Numbered from the stretch's first letter, positions 51,618 to 61,817 are shown. The stretch is 64,000 bases of DNA from Miltoncostaea sp963770865 (GCA_963770865.1 CAVYRD010000010.1:62001-126000), one strand, 5' to 3'. Translations and numbers: made by a program. Notes: a model not told the origin generated them from the letters alone.

Positions 51618-52667
51618 ATCGGGTTCTGGAGCTACCTGACCGGTTTCGGCGGGCGTGACATGGCCGTTGACCTCGGCACCGCAAACACGCTGGTGTACGT
51701 CCGCGGCCGGGGCATCGTGCTCTCGGAGCCGTCGGTGGTCGCGATCGACCAGCGCTCGGGCGAGGTCCACGCCGTGGGCATCGAGGCCAAGCGGATGCTC
51801 GGCCGCACGCCGGGCAACATCAGCGCCATCCGGCCGCTGAAGGACGGCGTGATCGCCGACTTCGACGTCACCGAGCAGATGCTCCGGCACTTCATCCAGA
51901 AGGTGCACCAGAACCGGTGGGCGCACCCGCGCGTGGTGGTCTGCGTCCCCTCGGGCGTGACCGGCGTGGAGAAGCGCGCGGTCGAGGAGGCCACCCTCTC
52001 GGCCGGCGCCCGCAGCGCCTTCCTCATCGAGGAGCCGATGGCCGCCGCGATCGGGGCGGGCCTGCCCGTGGCCGAGCCGACCGGGAACATGGTCGTGGAC
52101 ATCGGCGGCGGCACCACCGAGGTCGCGGTCATCTCGCTCGGCGGCATCGTCGTGGCGCAGTCGATCCGCGTCGGCGGCGACGAGCTGGACGAGGCGATCA
52201 TCAGCTACGTCAAGAAGGAGTACAAGCTGATGATCGGCAGCCAGACCGCCGAGGAGGTGAAGCTCGAGATCGGCTCCGCCTACCCGCTGCGCGAGGAGGT
52301 CCAGGCCGAGATCAGGGGACGCGACATGATCACGGGACTTCCCAAGACCGTCGTGCTCTCGTCCGAGGACGTCCGCGACGCCCTCGAGGAGCCCCTCGTG
52401 CAGATCATCGACGCCGTCAAGAGCACGCTGGACAAGACGCCGCCCGAGCTGGCGTCCGACATCATGGACCGCGGCATCATGATGGCCGGCGGCGGCTCGC
52501 TGCTGCAGGGCCTGGACGAGCGGCTGCGCCGCGAGACCGAGATGCCCATCCACGTGGCCGAGAGCCCGCTGACCTGCGTGGCGGTCGGCTCGGGGCGCTC
52601 GCTCGAGGAGTTCGAGGTCATGCAGAAGGCGTCGTCGTCGAACGGCCGACACCGGAAGCGCTACTGA
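51618..52667 (+). CDS. mreB: MreB rod-shape actin homologue
   Basis: 349 residues. Actin-fold motifs: phosphate 1 AVDLGTANTLVYVRG, phosphate 2 VVDIGGGTTEVAVISL, and GGGSLLQGLDERL near the adenosine site. MreB filaments guide wall synthesis with MreC, MreD, PBP2 and RodA, all encoded next. Homologues start MGFWSYLTGF; here the corresponding codon is ATC at 51618, with GGGAGG six bases upstream. A noncanonical ATC start or a single-base error explains this; ATG 51564 would add 18 residues unlike the family. Confidence 0.92.
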   Translation: MGFWSYLTGFGGRDMAVDLGTANTLVYVRGRGIVLSEPSVVAIDQRSGEVHAVGIEAKRMLGRTPGNISAIRPLKDGVIADFDVTEQMLRHFIQKVHQNRWAHPRVVVCVPSGVTGVEKRAVEEATLSAGARSAFLIEEPMAAAIGAGLPVAEPTGNMVVDIGGGTTEVAVISLGGIVVAQSIRVGGDELDEAIISYVKKEYKLMIGSQTAEEVKLEIGSAYPLREEVQAEIRGRDMITGLPKTVVLSSEDVRDALEEPLVQIIDAVKSTLDKTPPELASDIMDRGIMMAGGGSLLQGLDERLRRETEMPIHVAESPLTCVAVGSGRSLEEFEVMQKASSSNGRHRKRY

Positions 52668-52681
52668 GCCGAGCCGGCTGA

Positions 52682-53605
52682 ATGGCGGTCGCCGCGACAA
52701 CCGGCATCGCGCGCCGGCGGGCCAACCTCCGCCGCGGGGTCATCGCCGTCCTCGCCGTCGTCTGCCTGGCGACCTTCTCGGTCTACTTCCGGGAGTTGAC
52801 CGGCGGGCCGCTCCACGGGGCCCAGTCGGCCGCCGCGAGCGTCGTGGCGCCGGTGCAGGAGGTCGCGACCCGCGCCGTCAAGCCGTTCCGCGACGCCTGG
52901 GGCTGGGCCACCAGCCTGAAGGACGCCCGTGACCGCGCGGCCGCCCTCCAGACGGAGGTCGATGCGCTGCGCGGCCAGGCCGCCGACAACGCGGTGCGCG
53001 ACCAGCGCCTGGCCGAGCTCGAGGCCCTCTTCGGCGTCGAGTCGCTCATCGACCCCTCCAAGGGGACCGGCGGCTACAAGCCGGTCACCGGCCTGGTGAC
53101 CAGCCGCTCGATCAGCGACTGGTACCGCAACGTGCGCATCAACGTCGGCTCGTCGAAGGGCGTCGTGCGCAACTCGCCCGTGGTGGCCGGCACCGGCCGC
53201 GGCGGGGCGCTGGTCGGCATCGTCACCGACACGACGAGCGACACGGCCGACATCGCCTTCATCACCGACGGGCGCACCGAGGTGGGGGCAACGATCCCCG
53301 AGGCCGGCAACCCGCCCGGGCTCGTGCAGTCCACGACGCCGGGCCAGCTGGAGCTGACCGGCGTGCCGCGCGAGGCCCCGGTCAAGGTGGGCCAGGACGT
53401 GGTGACCGCCGGCTTCCAGGTCCACGGCCTGCGCTCGATCTATCCGCGCGGCCTGCCCATCGGCCGGGTGTCGAGCTTCGGCAGCCAGGAGGTGGACGTG
53501 CAGCAGACCGTCCAGGTGACGCCGTACCTCGACCCGCGCAACCTCTCCTTCCTCACGGTGCTCACCCCGGTGAGCCGCGAGGCGAAGCTGCGGGCCGCCG
53601 GGTGA
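52682..53605 (+). CDS. mreC: MreC rod-shape protein
   Basis: 307 residues. One N-terminal span (GVIAVLAVVCLATFSVYF), a coiled coil (SLKDARDRAAALQTEVDALR) and the two beta domains outside the membrane (NVRINVGSSKGVVRNSPVV, VGQDVVTAGFQVHG). MreC links MreB to PBP2. It begins 14 bases after mreB and its stop overlaps mreD by four bases. Confidence 0.93.
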   Translation: MAVAATTGIARRRANLRRGVIAVLAVVCLATFSVYFRELTGGPLHGAQSAAASVVAPVQEVATRAVKPFRDAWGWATSLKDARDRAAALQTEVDALRGQAADNAVRDQRLAELEALFGVESLIDPSKGTGGYKPVTGLVTSRSISDWYRNVRINVGSSKGVVRNSPVVAGTGRGGALVGIVTDTTSDTADIAFITDGRTEVGATIPEAGNPPGLVQSTTPGQLELTGVPREAPVKVGQDVVTAGFQVHGLRSIYPRGLPIGRVSSFGSQEVDVQQTVQVTPYLDPRNLSFLTVLTPVSREAKLRAAG

Positions 53606-54192
53606 GCAGCGACCTCGGCAGGCAGCGGGCGGTCGGCCCGGCCACCACGCTCCCCAGCCCGCGCGGCGCCGTCGGCGGCGCCGGCCTCGGCTGGGTGGCG
53701 CTGATGGTCGTCGTGGCCGTCCTGCTCGAGGTGTCGGTGATGCCCTACCTCAACGTGGCCGACGGCATCCCCGACCTGGTGGCGCCCACGGTCGTGGTCA
53801 TCGCCCTCCTGCGCGGCACGCTGGTCGGCGCCGTGGCGGGCTTCTCGGCCGGGATGCTCCTGGAGCTGACGGCCCCGATCGGGACGCTCGGCGTGCTCGC
53901 GCTGCTCTACCTCGCCGTCGGCGCGTGGTGCGGGCGCTACTGCGAGAGCGAGGAGTCCGCCAGCCTGCTCGCGCCGCTCGCCCTCTCGGTGATCGCCGCG
54001 CTCGCGGTCCAGCTCGGCTTCATGGGCTTCCAGCTGCTGCTGGGCCACGACATGCCGGCGTCCGAGTTCGTCGGCCGGGTGCTGTTCCCGACGCTCGCGC
54101 TCACCGCCCTGCTCAGCCCGCCGGTGCTCCTGGTCGCGCGGCGCCTGCTGGGCGCGCCGCGCGTGGTGGAGCCGTACGGGATGGCCGGGTGA
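53602..54192 (+). CDS. mreD: MreD rod-shape membrane protein
   Basis: 196 residues with about five spans (LGWVALMVVVAVLLEVSVMP, DLVAPTVVVIALLRG, LGVLALLYLAVGAWCGRY). MreD is the integral membrane partner of MreC. The sequence is poorly conserved in the family, so the call rests on position between mreC and mrdA and on the span pattern. GTG start and stop both overlap neighbours by four bases. Confidence 0.85.
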   Translation: MSSDLGRQRAVGPATTLPSPRGAVGGAGLGWVALMVVVAVLLEVSVMPYLNVADGIPDLVAPTVVVIALLRGTLVGAVAGFSAGMLLELTAPIGTLGVLALLYLAVGAWCGRYCESEESASLLAPLALSVIAALAVQLGFMGFQLLLGHDMPASEFVGRVLFPTLALTALLSPPVLLVARRLLGAPRVVEPYGMAG

Positions 54193-56145
54193 GCACGACC
54201 TACCCGCCGCGGCGCTCGCGCTCGGGGCGCGGCCCCAACCGCCCGGCCGGAGGCTGGGCGCCGGCGCTCACGCCGAAGATCGCCGTGCGCATCGCCATCC
54301 TCGGCGGCATCGCGATGGCGATGCTCGGCCTGCTGCTCATCCGGCTCTGGTTCCTGCAGGTCATCAGCGGCGAGCAGTACGCCGCGCGCGCCGACAGCAA
54401 CCGCCTGCGCACGATCGTCACCCAGCCGCCGCGCGGCAACATCCTGACCCGCGACGGCCTGCCGCTGGTCACCAACACCATCGGCCAGAACCTGGTGGCC
54501 AGCCCGCGCGACCTCACGGGGGAGCGCCGCCGCCAGGTGCTCGCGCGCCTCGCGACCAAGATCGGGCAGCCGCTTCCGGAGCTGCTGGCCAAGATGAAGG
54601 CGGGCGACAAGCAGCCGCTGCTGGACGTGGTGCTCGCCCGCAACGTCGACCCGGTGCTCTACCGCTACCTGGCCGAGCGCCGCCGCGACTACCCGGGCGT
54701 CTCGCTGCAGCAGACCTACCTGCGCCACTACCCGCAGGGCGAGCTCGCGGCGCACCTGCTGGGCGCCACCGGGCCGATCACGGCCCAGACCATCGCCGCC
54801 TACCGCCACAAGGGCTACTCCGGCGACGAGACGGTGGGCCTCGACGGGGTGGAGCGCCAGTACGAGGCGGTCCTGAAGGGCACGCCGGGCAAGTCGGTGG
54901 TGGAGGTGGACGCGGCCGGCGAGCCGCAGGGCCGCGCCTACATCTCCTCGCAGAGCCCGACGCCGGGCCGCGACCTGCGCCTGTCGATCGACTCGAAGAC
55001 CCAGGAGGCGCTCGAGGCGGCCATCGCCCGGGCGGTCGGGGCCACCGGCGCGAGCGGCGCCGCGGGCGTGGCGATGGACCCCAACACCGGCGAGGTGCTG
55101 GCCCTGGCCTCGTACCCGACCTTCTCGCCCGAGGCCTTCGTCACCCGCAAGGACAAGGACCTCGAGCCGATCCTGAAGAACCCGGACAACCCGCTGCAGG
55201 ACCGCGCCATCGCGGGCGTCTATCCGGCGGGCTCGACCTTCAAGCCGATCACGGCCGCGGCGGCGCTGGGCTCGGGCCTCATCACCCCCGACACGGCGCT
55301 CGACTCGCCGTCCGAGATCACGCTCCACAAGCAGAAGTTCCACAACTTCAGGTTCGAGCACCACGGCCTGGTCACGCTGCCGTACGCCCTGAGGGTCTCG
55401 AGCGACACGTTCTTCTACCAGGTCGCCGACAAGCTCTGGCTGGAGCAGATCAAGAGGAAGGACGACTACCCGCTGATGGACGAGGCGCGGCGCTTCAGCC
55501 TCGGCAAGGACACCGGCATCGACCTGCCGGGCGAGCTGCCGGGCAACGTGCCGGACCCGGCGTGGAAGAAGAAGCGGTACGCGGGCACCCAGTACACCGA
55601 CTTCCAGCGCAGCTGGCTCGCCGGCGACACGATCCAGCTCGGCGTGGGCCAGGGCTTCCTGCAGGTGACGCCGGTCCAGATGGCGACGGCCTACGCCGCG
55701 ATCGCCAACGGCGGCACCGTGGTCACGCCCTCCGTCGGGCCTCGAGGTGAGCGACCCCAACGGGCGCGTCGTGCAGCAGCTCGCCAAGGGCCGCCCGACG
55801 CACCCGCTCGGCCTGCGCTCGGACTACCTGTCCGCCATCAAGACGGGCCTGTACGACGCGGCCAACGGCGCGATGGGCACGTCCGCCAGCGTGTTCGGCA
55901 ACCTCCCCGACGGCGACAAGGTGGCGGGCAAGACGGGCACGGTCGAGACCGGCGTGCCCGGCGAGGAGGACCACTCCTGGTTCGTGGGCTACGCGCCCGC
56001 CGACAACCCGACGATCGTGGTCGCGGTCGTGATCGAGCACGGCGGCACCGGCGCCAACGCGGCCGCCCCGGCCGTCTGCACGACGATGGCGGCCAACCTG
56101 AAGTTCGACCCCAACCTCTGCGGCCAGCCGGTGGAGAGCCATTGA
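54189..56145 (+). pseudogene. mrdA: Penicillin-binding protein 2 transpeptidase, one frameshift
   Basis: PBP2 crosslinks side-wall peptidoglycan in the elongasome. After one N-terminal span (AMAMLGLLLIRLWFLQVI) come the dimerisation domain (RGNILTRDGLPLVTN) and the transpeptidase: SxxK in GSTFKPITA, SxD in RVSSDTFFY and, past the frameshift, KTG in VAGKTGTVET. One extra G near 55740 (GTCGGGCCTCGAG) shifts the frame; homologous protein resumes at once as LEVSDPNGRVVQQ. Corrected length is about 651 residues. The gene is normally essential in rods. Confidence 0.9.
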
Positions 56146-57312
56146 CGACGACCATCGCCAGCACCCGGCCGCGCAGCGGCGGCGCCGAGCGCGTCCGCGC
56201 GGCGATCGCGGGCCTCGACTGGATCCTGCTGCTGGCCGTCGCGGCCATCAGCGCCTTCAGCATCTTCGTCGTGGGCAAGGCCACCGAGACCGACCCCGCC
56301 GGCTCGCGCTTCTACCTCGACCGCCAGATCCTCTTCATCGCGGTCGGCGACGGTGCTGATGATCCTCGCCACGCGCCTCAACCTCGACCGGCTCTCGCGC
56401 TGGTCCTGGGGGCTGTGGGGCAGCCTGCTGGGCGCCCTGGCGGTGGTGTACGTGGTGGGCACCGCCGCCAAGGGCTCGAACCGCTGGATCGACATCGGCC
56501 CCTTCAACCTCCAGCCCTCGGAGATGGGCAAGGTGGCGATCGCCATCGTCCTGGCGGGCATCGCCATCGACCGGATGGACGACGTCGGCTCGGCGCGCTT
56601 CACCCTCTTCCTGGCCGTGGTCGCCGGCGTGCCGGCCGCGGTGGTGTTCCTGCAGCCGGACCTCGGGACGTCGCTCGTCTACGGGGCGGTGCTCGCGACG
56701 ATCCTGTTCCTGGTGGGCGTGCCCTGGTCGCACTTCGCGGTGGCCGGGTCGGTGCTCGCCATCCTGATCCTGGCCGTGCTGTGGGTGCTCCCGAACGCGG
56801 GCGTCACGGTGCTGCAGGACTACCAGGTGCAGCGGCTCACGGCGTTCATCGGCGCGGAGCGCGACTCGAACGACGCCGGCTACCAGCTCGACCAGAGCAA
56901 GACGGCCATCGGGTCGGGCGGCGCGGTGGGCAAGGGCCCCGACGGCGCGACCCAGTCGTCGGGCAACTTCATCCCCGAGCACCACACCGACTTCATCTTC
57001 GCCGTGACCGGGGAGATGTTCGGCTTCGTGGGAGGAGGGCTGCTGATCCTGCTCTATGCCCTCGTGCTGTGGAGGGGCCTGAGAACGATGGCCCGCGCCT
57101 CGAGCCAGATGGACATGCTCGTCGCCGGGGCGATCGTCGCCATGATCGGCTTCCAGGTGTTCGTTAACATCGGCATGACCGTGGGAATCATGCCGATCAC
57201 CGGAATCCCGTTGCCGCTCATGAGCTATGGCGGCAGCCACACCCTCACGACCCTCGTGGCCATCGGCCTGCTCCTCGGCATCCACCAGCGTCGCTCCGCC
57301 GTTCCCGGGTAG
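56142..57312 (+). pseudogene. rodA: RodA glycosyltransferase (SEDS family), one frameshift
   Basis: RodA polymerises lipid II glycan strands with PBP2. The first span region (IAGLDWILLLAVAAISAFSI) is in one frame; one extra A near 56348 (GGCGACGGTGCTG) shifts to the frame with RWIDIGPFNLQPSEMGKV, FLQPDLGTSLVYG, QSSGNFIPEHHTDFIFA and the SEDS end LPLMSYGGSHTL. Corrected length is about 390 residues with ten spans. The TTG start overlaps the mrdA stop (TTGA). Confidence 0.9.
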
Positions 57313-57322
57313 GGGGCGGGTC

Positions 57323-58198
57323 ATCGGAGCAGTCGGTCTCGCCTCGCGTGGCGCGAAGGTGGTGCGGCCCTTCGCGGACGCCGTGCGTTCCGTGCAGGTC
57401 GCGGCGGAGGCCGGCGGGCACATCGCGCTGATCCCCGGCGACCCCGCCGCCACCCGCCACCTGGCCGAGATGCTCCAGCTCGCCCAGCCCGCGCCGACCG
57501 AGGACGCGCTGGCCGTGATGGCCGTCGCGCAGGGCACGCCGCTGGAGCCCGGCATCGCGACGCTCGAGCGCCGGCGCCACTCCGGCGCGGGGGCGCTCGC
57601 CGTGCTGGTGGGCGACGCCGACGCGCGCGCCGACCTGGAGCGCCGCGTCCTGGCGGGCAACCGGCTCGAGATGTCCAACGTGGCGCACGTGCCGGCGCTC
57701 GACGAGACCGGCCGCCACGTGGTGACCGACGCCGTCATCCGCGCGCTCGGCGACGCGGCCGTGGCCGCGGGCCGCCGCAACCCCGGCCTGCGCGCCGGTG
57801 TGGGGCGCCGCCTCATCGACGACGCGACGCGCCAGTCGGTCGTCATCGGGGCGCTGCCCCTGCCGGGGGTCGACCTTCCCGCCCTCGCGCTCATCCAGGT
57901 GCGGCTGGTGGCACAGCTCGCCGCGCTCCACGACCGGCCCTTCGGGGCCGAGCGCGTCCTCGAGGCGCTCGCCGTCGCGGGCGCGGGATTCGGCTGGAGG
58001 GCGCTCGCACGCAGCGCCGTCGGCATCGTTCCGGTGGCCGGGTGGGCCGTGCGCGGCACGGTCGCCTACGGCGCCACCCGGGCCGTCGGGGAGGCCGCGT
58101 TCGCGCGCCTCCAGGCGGGCCATGACCTCATCGAGGGCGCGCCGCTGGACAAGGTGCGCCCCGTGATCGACCGCGTCGTCAGCCGCATCCGCAGTTGA
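57323..58198 (+). CDS. DUF697-like protein
   Basis: 291 residues if started at ATC 57323, or 279 from GTG 57359. The C-terminal third has the DUF697 pattern: GALPLPGVDLPALALIQVRL, RVLEALAVAGAGFGWRAL and helices that can enter the membrane (VGIVPVAGWAVRGTVAYGA). The N-terminal half is an alpha/beta domain (HIALIPGDPAATRHLAEML, LAVLVGDADARADLERRV). Its function is unknown. AGGGGG lies six bases before ATC-GGA, the same arrangement as in mreB. It follows rodA by ten bases and precedes rng, so it is in the same operon. Confidence 0.65.
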   Translation: MGAVGLASRGAKVVRPFADAVRSVQVAAEAGGHIALIPGDPAATRHLAEMLQLAQPAPTEDALAVMAVAQGTPLEPGIATLERRRHSGAGALAVLVGDADARADLERRVLAGNRLEMSNVAHVPALDETGRHVVTDAVIRALGDAAVAAGRRNPGLRAGVGRRLIDDATRQSVVIGALPLPGVDLPALALIQVRLVAQLAALHDRPFGAERVLEALAVAGAGFGWRALARSAVGIVPVAGWAVRGTVAYGATRAVGEAAFARLQAGHDLIEGAPLDKVRPVIDRVVSRIRS

Positions 58199-58221
58199 CG
58201 GCCCGCTGAGGGGAGACTCCT

Positions 58222-59742
58222 CTGAGAAAGCAGATCCTGGTGTCGGTGGACCGTGCCGAGACGCGCGTCGCGATCCTCGAGGACGGCGTCACCGCCGAGT
58301 GCTACATCGAGCGCCGTGGCCACCGTTCCGTGGTGGGCCACGTCTGGAAGGGCCGCGTGGAGAACGTCCTCGCGGGGATGGAGGCCGCCTTCATCGAGAT
58401 CGGCCTGGAGAAGAACGGCTTCCTCCACGTCGATGAGGTCGTCGCCCTGGGCGTGCCCAAGCGCAAGCGCCAGATCGCCGACCTGCTCAAGCGCGGCGAC
58501 GAGGTGCTGGTGCAGGCGACCAAGGACCCGATGGGGACCAAGGGCGTGCGCCTCACCATGCAGCTCTCCCTGGCCGGCCGCTTCGTGGTCTACGTGCCCT
58601 TCGGCGAGGGCGTCGGCGTCTCCAAGCGCCTGTCCGACGACGAGCGCACGCGCCTGCGCTCCATCTGCGGCGCCCTGCCGCTCGAGACCGGCGGTCTCAT
58701 CGTGCGTACCGCCGCCTCCGGCGCCTCGGCCCGCGAGATCGCGCGCGACCTGGCCTTCCTGAAGCGGCTCTGGCAGACCCTCCAGGAGCGCGGCGGCCTG
58801 GCGAAGGCGCCGAGCCTCCTCTACTCCGAGGCCGACATCTCGCTCAAGATCATCCGCGACCTCCTGAACACGGAGGTCGAGGAGGTGCTGGTCGACGACG
58901 AGGCGCAGTTCGAGCGCATCACCGGCTTCCTGCGCCGCACCTCGCCCGAGATGGCCGAGCGCGTGCGCCACTGGACCGGCGACACGCCCCTCTTCGAGGC
59001 CCACGGCGCCGAGGCGACGATCCGCTCGACGATGGAGCGGCGCGTGCCGCTGCCCTCGGGCGGCTACCTGGTGATCGACGACACCGAGGCCATGACGGTC
59101 ATCGACGTCAACTCCGGCCGCAACGTCGGCAAGGGCGGCAGCCGCCTGGAGGACACGATCACCAAGACCAACCTCGAGGCCGCGACCGAGGTCGTGCGCC
59201 AGCTGCGCCTGCGCGACATCGGCGGCATCATCATCATCGACTTCATCGACATGGACGACGACCGCAACCGCAAGGCGGTCAAGGCCGCCCTGCACGACGC
59301 GCTCGCGAAGGACCGCACGCGCACCTTCGTCACCGAGATCTCGCAGCTCGGCCTGGTCGAGATGACGCGGCAGAACATCTCCGACGGGCCGCGGGAGATC
59401 ATGACCGAGGTCTGCCCGACCTGCGCCGGCGTCGGCGTCGTGCCGAGCGACGAGACCCACGCCATCACCATCGAGCGCGAGCTGCGCTCCGCGCTGGCCG
59501 ACGGCACCGCGTCGAGCGTCGTGGTCTCCGTCAACCCGCGCATCGCCGACGTGATGTCGGGCGAGGAGGGCGCGCGGCTCGCCGACCTGCAGGAGGTGGT
59601 CGGCGCCACGGTGCGGCTGGAGCGCGACGGCTCGATCGCCCCCGAGGCGCACCGCCTGCGCGCCGATGGCGAGCCCGCGGCGCCCCCGTCCAGCTCGTCG
59701 CCGCCTGCGCGGAACCGCCGCAGGGCCTCGAGCCGCTCGTAG
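58222..59742 (+). CDS. rng: Ribonuclease E/G family protein
   Basis: 506 residues. The S1 part has GHVWKGRVENVLAGMEAAFI, the catalytic DNase I-like part has VIDVNSGRNVGKG and IIDFIDMDDDRN with the two metal-binding Asp, and the Zn-link is CPTCAG. It processes and degrades RNA. Homologues start MRKQILVSVD; the matching codon is CTG at 58222, with GGGGAG six bases upstream. The next in-frame GTG (58240) would remove six conserved residues. A short Ser/Arg tail replaces the long degradosome scaffold of RNase E. Confidence 0.92.
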   Translation: MRKQILVSVDRAETRVAILEDGVTAECYIERRGHRSVVGHVWKGRVENVLAGMEAAFIEIGLEKNGFLHVDEVVALGVPKRKRQIADLLKRGDEVLVQATKDPMGTKGVRLTMQLSLAGRFVVYVPFGEGVGVSKRLSDDERTRLRSICGALPLETGGLIVRTAASGASAREIARDLAFLKRLWQTLQERGGLAKAPSLLYSEADISLKIIRDLLNTEVEEVLVDDEAQFERITGFLRRTSPEMAERVRHWTGDTPLFEAHGAEATIRSTMERRVPLPSGGYLVIDDTEAMTVIDVNSGRNVGKGGSRLEDTITKTNLEAATEVVRQLRLRDIGGIIIIDFIDMDDDRNRKAVKAALHDALAKDRTRTFVTEISQLGLVEMTRQNISDGPREIMTEVCPTCAGVGVVPSDETHAITIERELRSALADGTASSVVVSVNPRIADVMSGEEGARLADLQEVVGATVRLERDGSIAPEAHRLRADGEPAAPPSSSSPPARNRRRASSRS

Positions 59743-59745
59743 GTG

Positions 59746-59785
59746 ACCGCGCCCGCCGTTCCCCCCGTGGGGCGGCGGGCGCGGT
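59746..59785. terminator. Bidirectional terminator between rng and the peptide-binding protein gene
   Basis: ACCGCGCCCGCCG (59746-59758) is perfectly complementary to CGGCGGGCGCGGT (59773-59785); the loop can add four more pairs (CCCC/GGGG). It lies between two converging genes. Confidence 0.75.
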
Positions 59786-59791
59786 GCCGCC

Positions 59792-61387
59792 TCAGTTGAG
59801 GGCGGCCCGCATCCAGAGGAAGCCGTACAGCGGGTGGGCCACGTAGCCGCTCACCCGCGCCGAGGTGATGTCGGCGCGGACGCTGTTGGCGAACGGCGCC
59901 CAGGCGGCGCGCCCGGCGACGGCGGCGTCCACCGCCCGCCAGCCGGCCGCGCGCGCGACGGGGTCCCAGGTCGTCGCGGCCCGGTCGATGAGCGCGTCCA
60001 CCCGCGCGTCGTCGAGCAGCGCGTAGTTGAGGTTCGCCCCGTCGCGGATGGCCGAGCCCGACAGCAGCAGGGGGAACCAGTCGGCCCCGTCGGGGAAGTC
60101 CTGCTGCCAGCGGGCGTAGCCGATCTGCGACGGCGCCGCGGGGTCGGCGAGCGTGGCGAGCATCGTGGAGCGGTCCCACAGCCGCGGCGAGGCGCGCAGG
60201 CCGATGCGGTCGAGGGTGCGCTCGAGGATGCGGGTCACGGCCGGCGCCGGGTCGCCGGTCGGGCCCCAGATGCTCACCGCGGCGCCCGCGGCGCCGGCGC
60301 GGGCCACGAGCGCCTTGGCGGCGGCCGGGTCGGGCGCCGGGGCGGGGTCGATCCTCCGGCGCCCGGGGACGCCGGGCGGCAGCACCTGGGCGGTCGGGAC
60401 GGCCTCGCCGCCGAACGCCCGCGCCAGTGCGGAGCGGTCGATCGCCAGGTTCACCGCCCGCCGCACGCGCAGGTCGTCGAACGGCGGCCGGCGCGTGTTC
60501 ATGAAGAAGTAGTAGGTGGCGCCCTCCACGTGGCGCTGCACGCGCTCGCCGCCGGCGGCCGCGGCCGCCGCGATCTGGGCGGGGGAGGGGCGGTCGAGGG
60601 CGTAGTCCGCCCTGCCGGCGGCGACCCGCGCCAGGGCGTCGTCCGACGTGAGGCCGAGGTCGACGTGGATGGCGGAGGGCCCGACGTCGGCGGGCCCCGC
60701 CGCCCCGGCGACGTAGCCCGGGTTGCGGACCAGGTCGATGGCGTCGCCGGGCGTGTACGAGGCGACCCGGAAGGGGCCGGCCGAGGCGGGGGCGCTGCGG
60801 CTCTGGTCGCTCGCCGGCGTGCCCCGGGGGAGCACGAAGGCGAAGGGCAGCGCGAGCGCCTGCAGGATCGCGGGGTCGGAGCGCGTGAGGGCGATGTCCA
60901 GCCGCCCGGCCGCGTCGCGCGCCGTGATCCCCGAGATGCCGGCGGCCGACGGGCTCGCCTCGAACGCCGCCGCGCCGCGGATCGAGCGGTAGAGCCCGCG
61001 CCCGGGCGACCGCGCAAGGAAGATCCGCTCGAGGCTGGCCTTCACGTCGCTCGGGCGCACCGCCCGGTTGGCCGGCGGCCCGAAGCGGGCGCTCGGGCGC
61101 AGCGTGAAGCTGAGCCGCCGCCCGCCGTCGGTGACGGCCGGCATGGAGGACGCCAGGGCGGGGACCACGCGCGCGCCGGCCGCCCCGGCGCTGCGGCGGT
61201 AGGCCACCAGGCCCTCGCCGGCGTTCGCCAGCACCTGCCAGCTCTCGGGCGCGTAGGCCAGGGCGGGGTCGAGGCTGTCGGGGTCGGCGCCGCCCGCGAC
61301 GACCAGCGTGGCGCCGAGTCCCGGGGCCGCACCGACGCCCACGAGCACGGCGGCGGCGACAAGGGCGGAGCGCGGACCGATCCTCAC
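59792..61387 (-). CDS. Solute-binding protein of the ABC peptide/nickel class (SBP_bac_5)
   Basis: 531 residues. A signal sequence (SALVAAAVLVGVGAAPGLGA) without lipobox cysteine precedes the family-5 binding domain: PDSLDPALAYAPESWQVL, LSFTLRPSARFGPPANRAV, VRRAVNLAIDRSALA and FPDGADWFPLLLS. Such proteins deliver peptides, opines or metals to an ABC importer, but no permease or ATPase is adjacent. The GTG start lies at the predicted transcript start, so the message may be leaderless. Confidence 0.82.
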   Translation of the reverse strand: MRIGPRSALVAAAVLVGVGAAPGLGATLVVAGGADPDSLDPALAYAPESWQVLANAGEGLVAYRRSAGAAGARVVPALASSMPAVTDGGRRLSFTLRPSARFGPPANRAVRPSDVKASLERIFLARSPGRGLYRSIRGAAAFEASPSAAGISGITARDAAGRLDIALTRSDPAILQALALPFAFVLPRGTPASDQSRSAPASAGPFRVASYTPGDAIDLVRNPGYVAGAAGPADVGPSAIHVDLGLTSDDALARVAAGRADYALDRPSPAQIAAAAAAGGERVQRHVEGATYYFFMNTRRPPFDDLRVRRAVNLAIDRSALARAFGGEAVPTAQVLPPGVPGRRRIDPAPAPDPAAAKALVARAGAAGAAVSIWGPTGDPAPAVTRILERTLDRIGLRASPRLWDRSTMLATLADPAAPSQIGYARWQQDFPDGADWFPLLLSGSAIRDGANLNYALLDDARVDALIDRAATTWDPVARAAGWRAVDAAVAGRAAWAPFANSVRADITSARVSGYVAHPLYGFLWMRAALN

Positions 61388-61394
61388 GAGACGC

Positions 61395-61424
61395 CTTCTA
61401 CACTCCCGCCACCGCGGGGGTCAA
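61395..61424 (-). promoter_or_regulatory. Promoter of the solute-binding protein gene
   Basis: On the minus strand TTGACC (61419-61424) and TAGAAG (61395-61400) are separated by 18 bases. Transcription would start around 61388, next to the GTG at 61387. Confidence 0.55.
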
Positions 61425-61460
61425 CCGATCCGGGCCGTGGCGGTCCGCCGCTCCGATCGC

Positions 61461-61466
61461 TAATAT
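61461..61466 (+). promoter_or_regulatory. Likely -10 box for rplU-rpmA-obg
   Basis: TAATAT lies 38 bases before the rplU start codon. The -35 region (about 61438-61443) is weak. AGGAAG and ACAGGA just before the GTG are ribosome-site candidates. Confidence 0.5.
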
Positions 61467-61503
61467 CCGCCGTCGCCCGTCAATCGGCCAGGAAGACAGG
61501 AAC

Positions 61504-61800
61504 GTGCCGGACTACGCCGTCATCGCCCTCGGGGGCAAGCAGTACCGCGTCCGCGCGGGGGAGACCCTGCTGGTGGACCGTCTCACCCACGACGAGGGCG
61601 CCTCGTTCGAGCCGCGGGTCCTCGCCACCGGCGACGGCGACGGGATCGCCGACGGCGGCACCGTCACCGCGACGGTCGAGGAGCACGTGCTCGGCAAGAA
61701 GATCCTCGTCTTCACGTACAAGCCGAAGCGCAACTCGCGCAAGCGCCGCGGCCACCGCTCGCGGCTCTCGCGGGTCCGCATCGAGTCCATCACGGCCTGA
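61504..61800 (+). CDS. rplU: 50S ribosomal protein L21
   Basis: 98 residues, normal size. DYAVIALGGKQYRVRAGETL is the L21 start, and VFTYKPKRNSRKRRGHRS the typical basic signature. It binds 23S rRNA. GTG start; followed by rpmA 17 bases later, the universal order. Confidence 0.96.
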   Translation: MPDYAVIALGGKQYRVRAGETLLVDRLTHDEGASFEPRVLATGDGDGIADGGTVTATVEEHVLGKKILVFTYKPKRNSRKRRGHRSRLSRVRIESITA

Positions 61801-61817
61801 GCAGGTAGGAGCACCAG

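Noticed and set aside
53925..57167. 1080-residue frame spanning mreD, mrdA and rodA
   Set aside because: It is a product of two frameshifts; homology switches frame within it.
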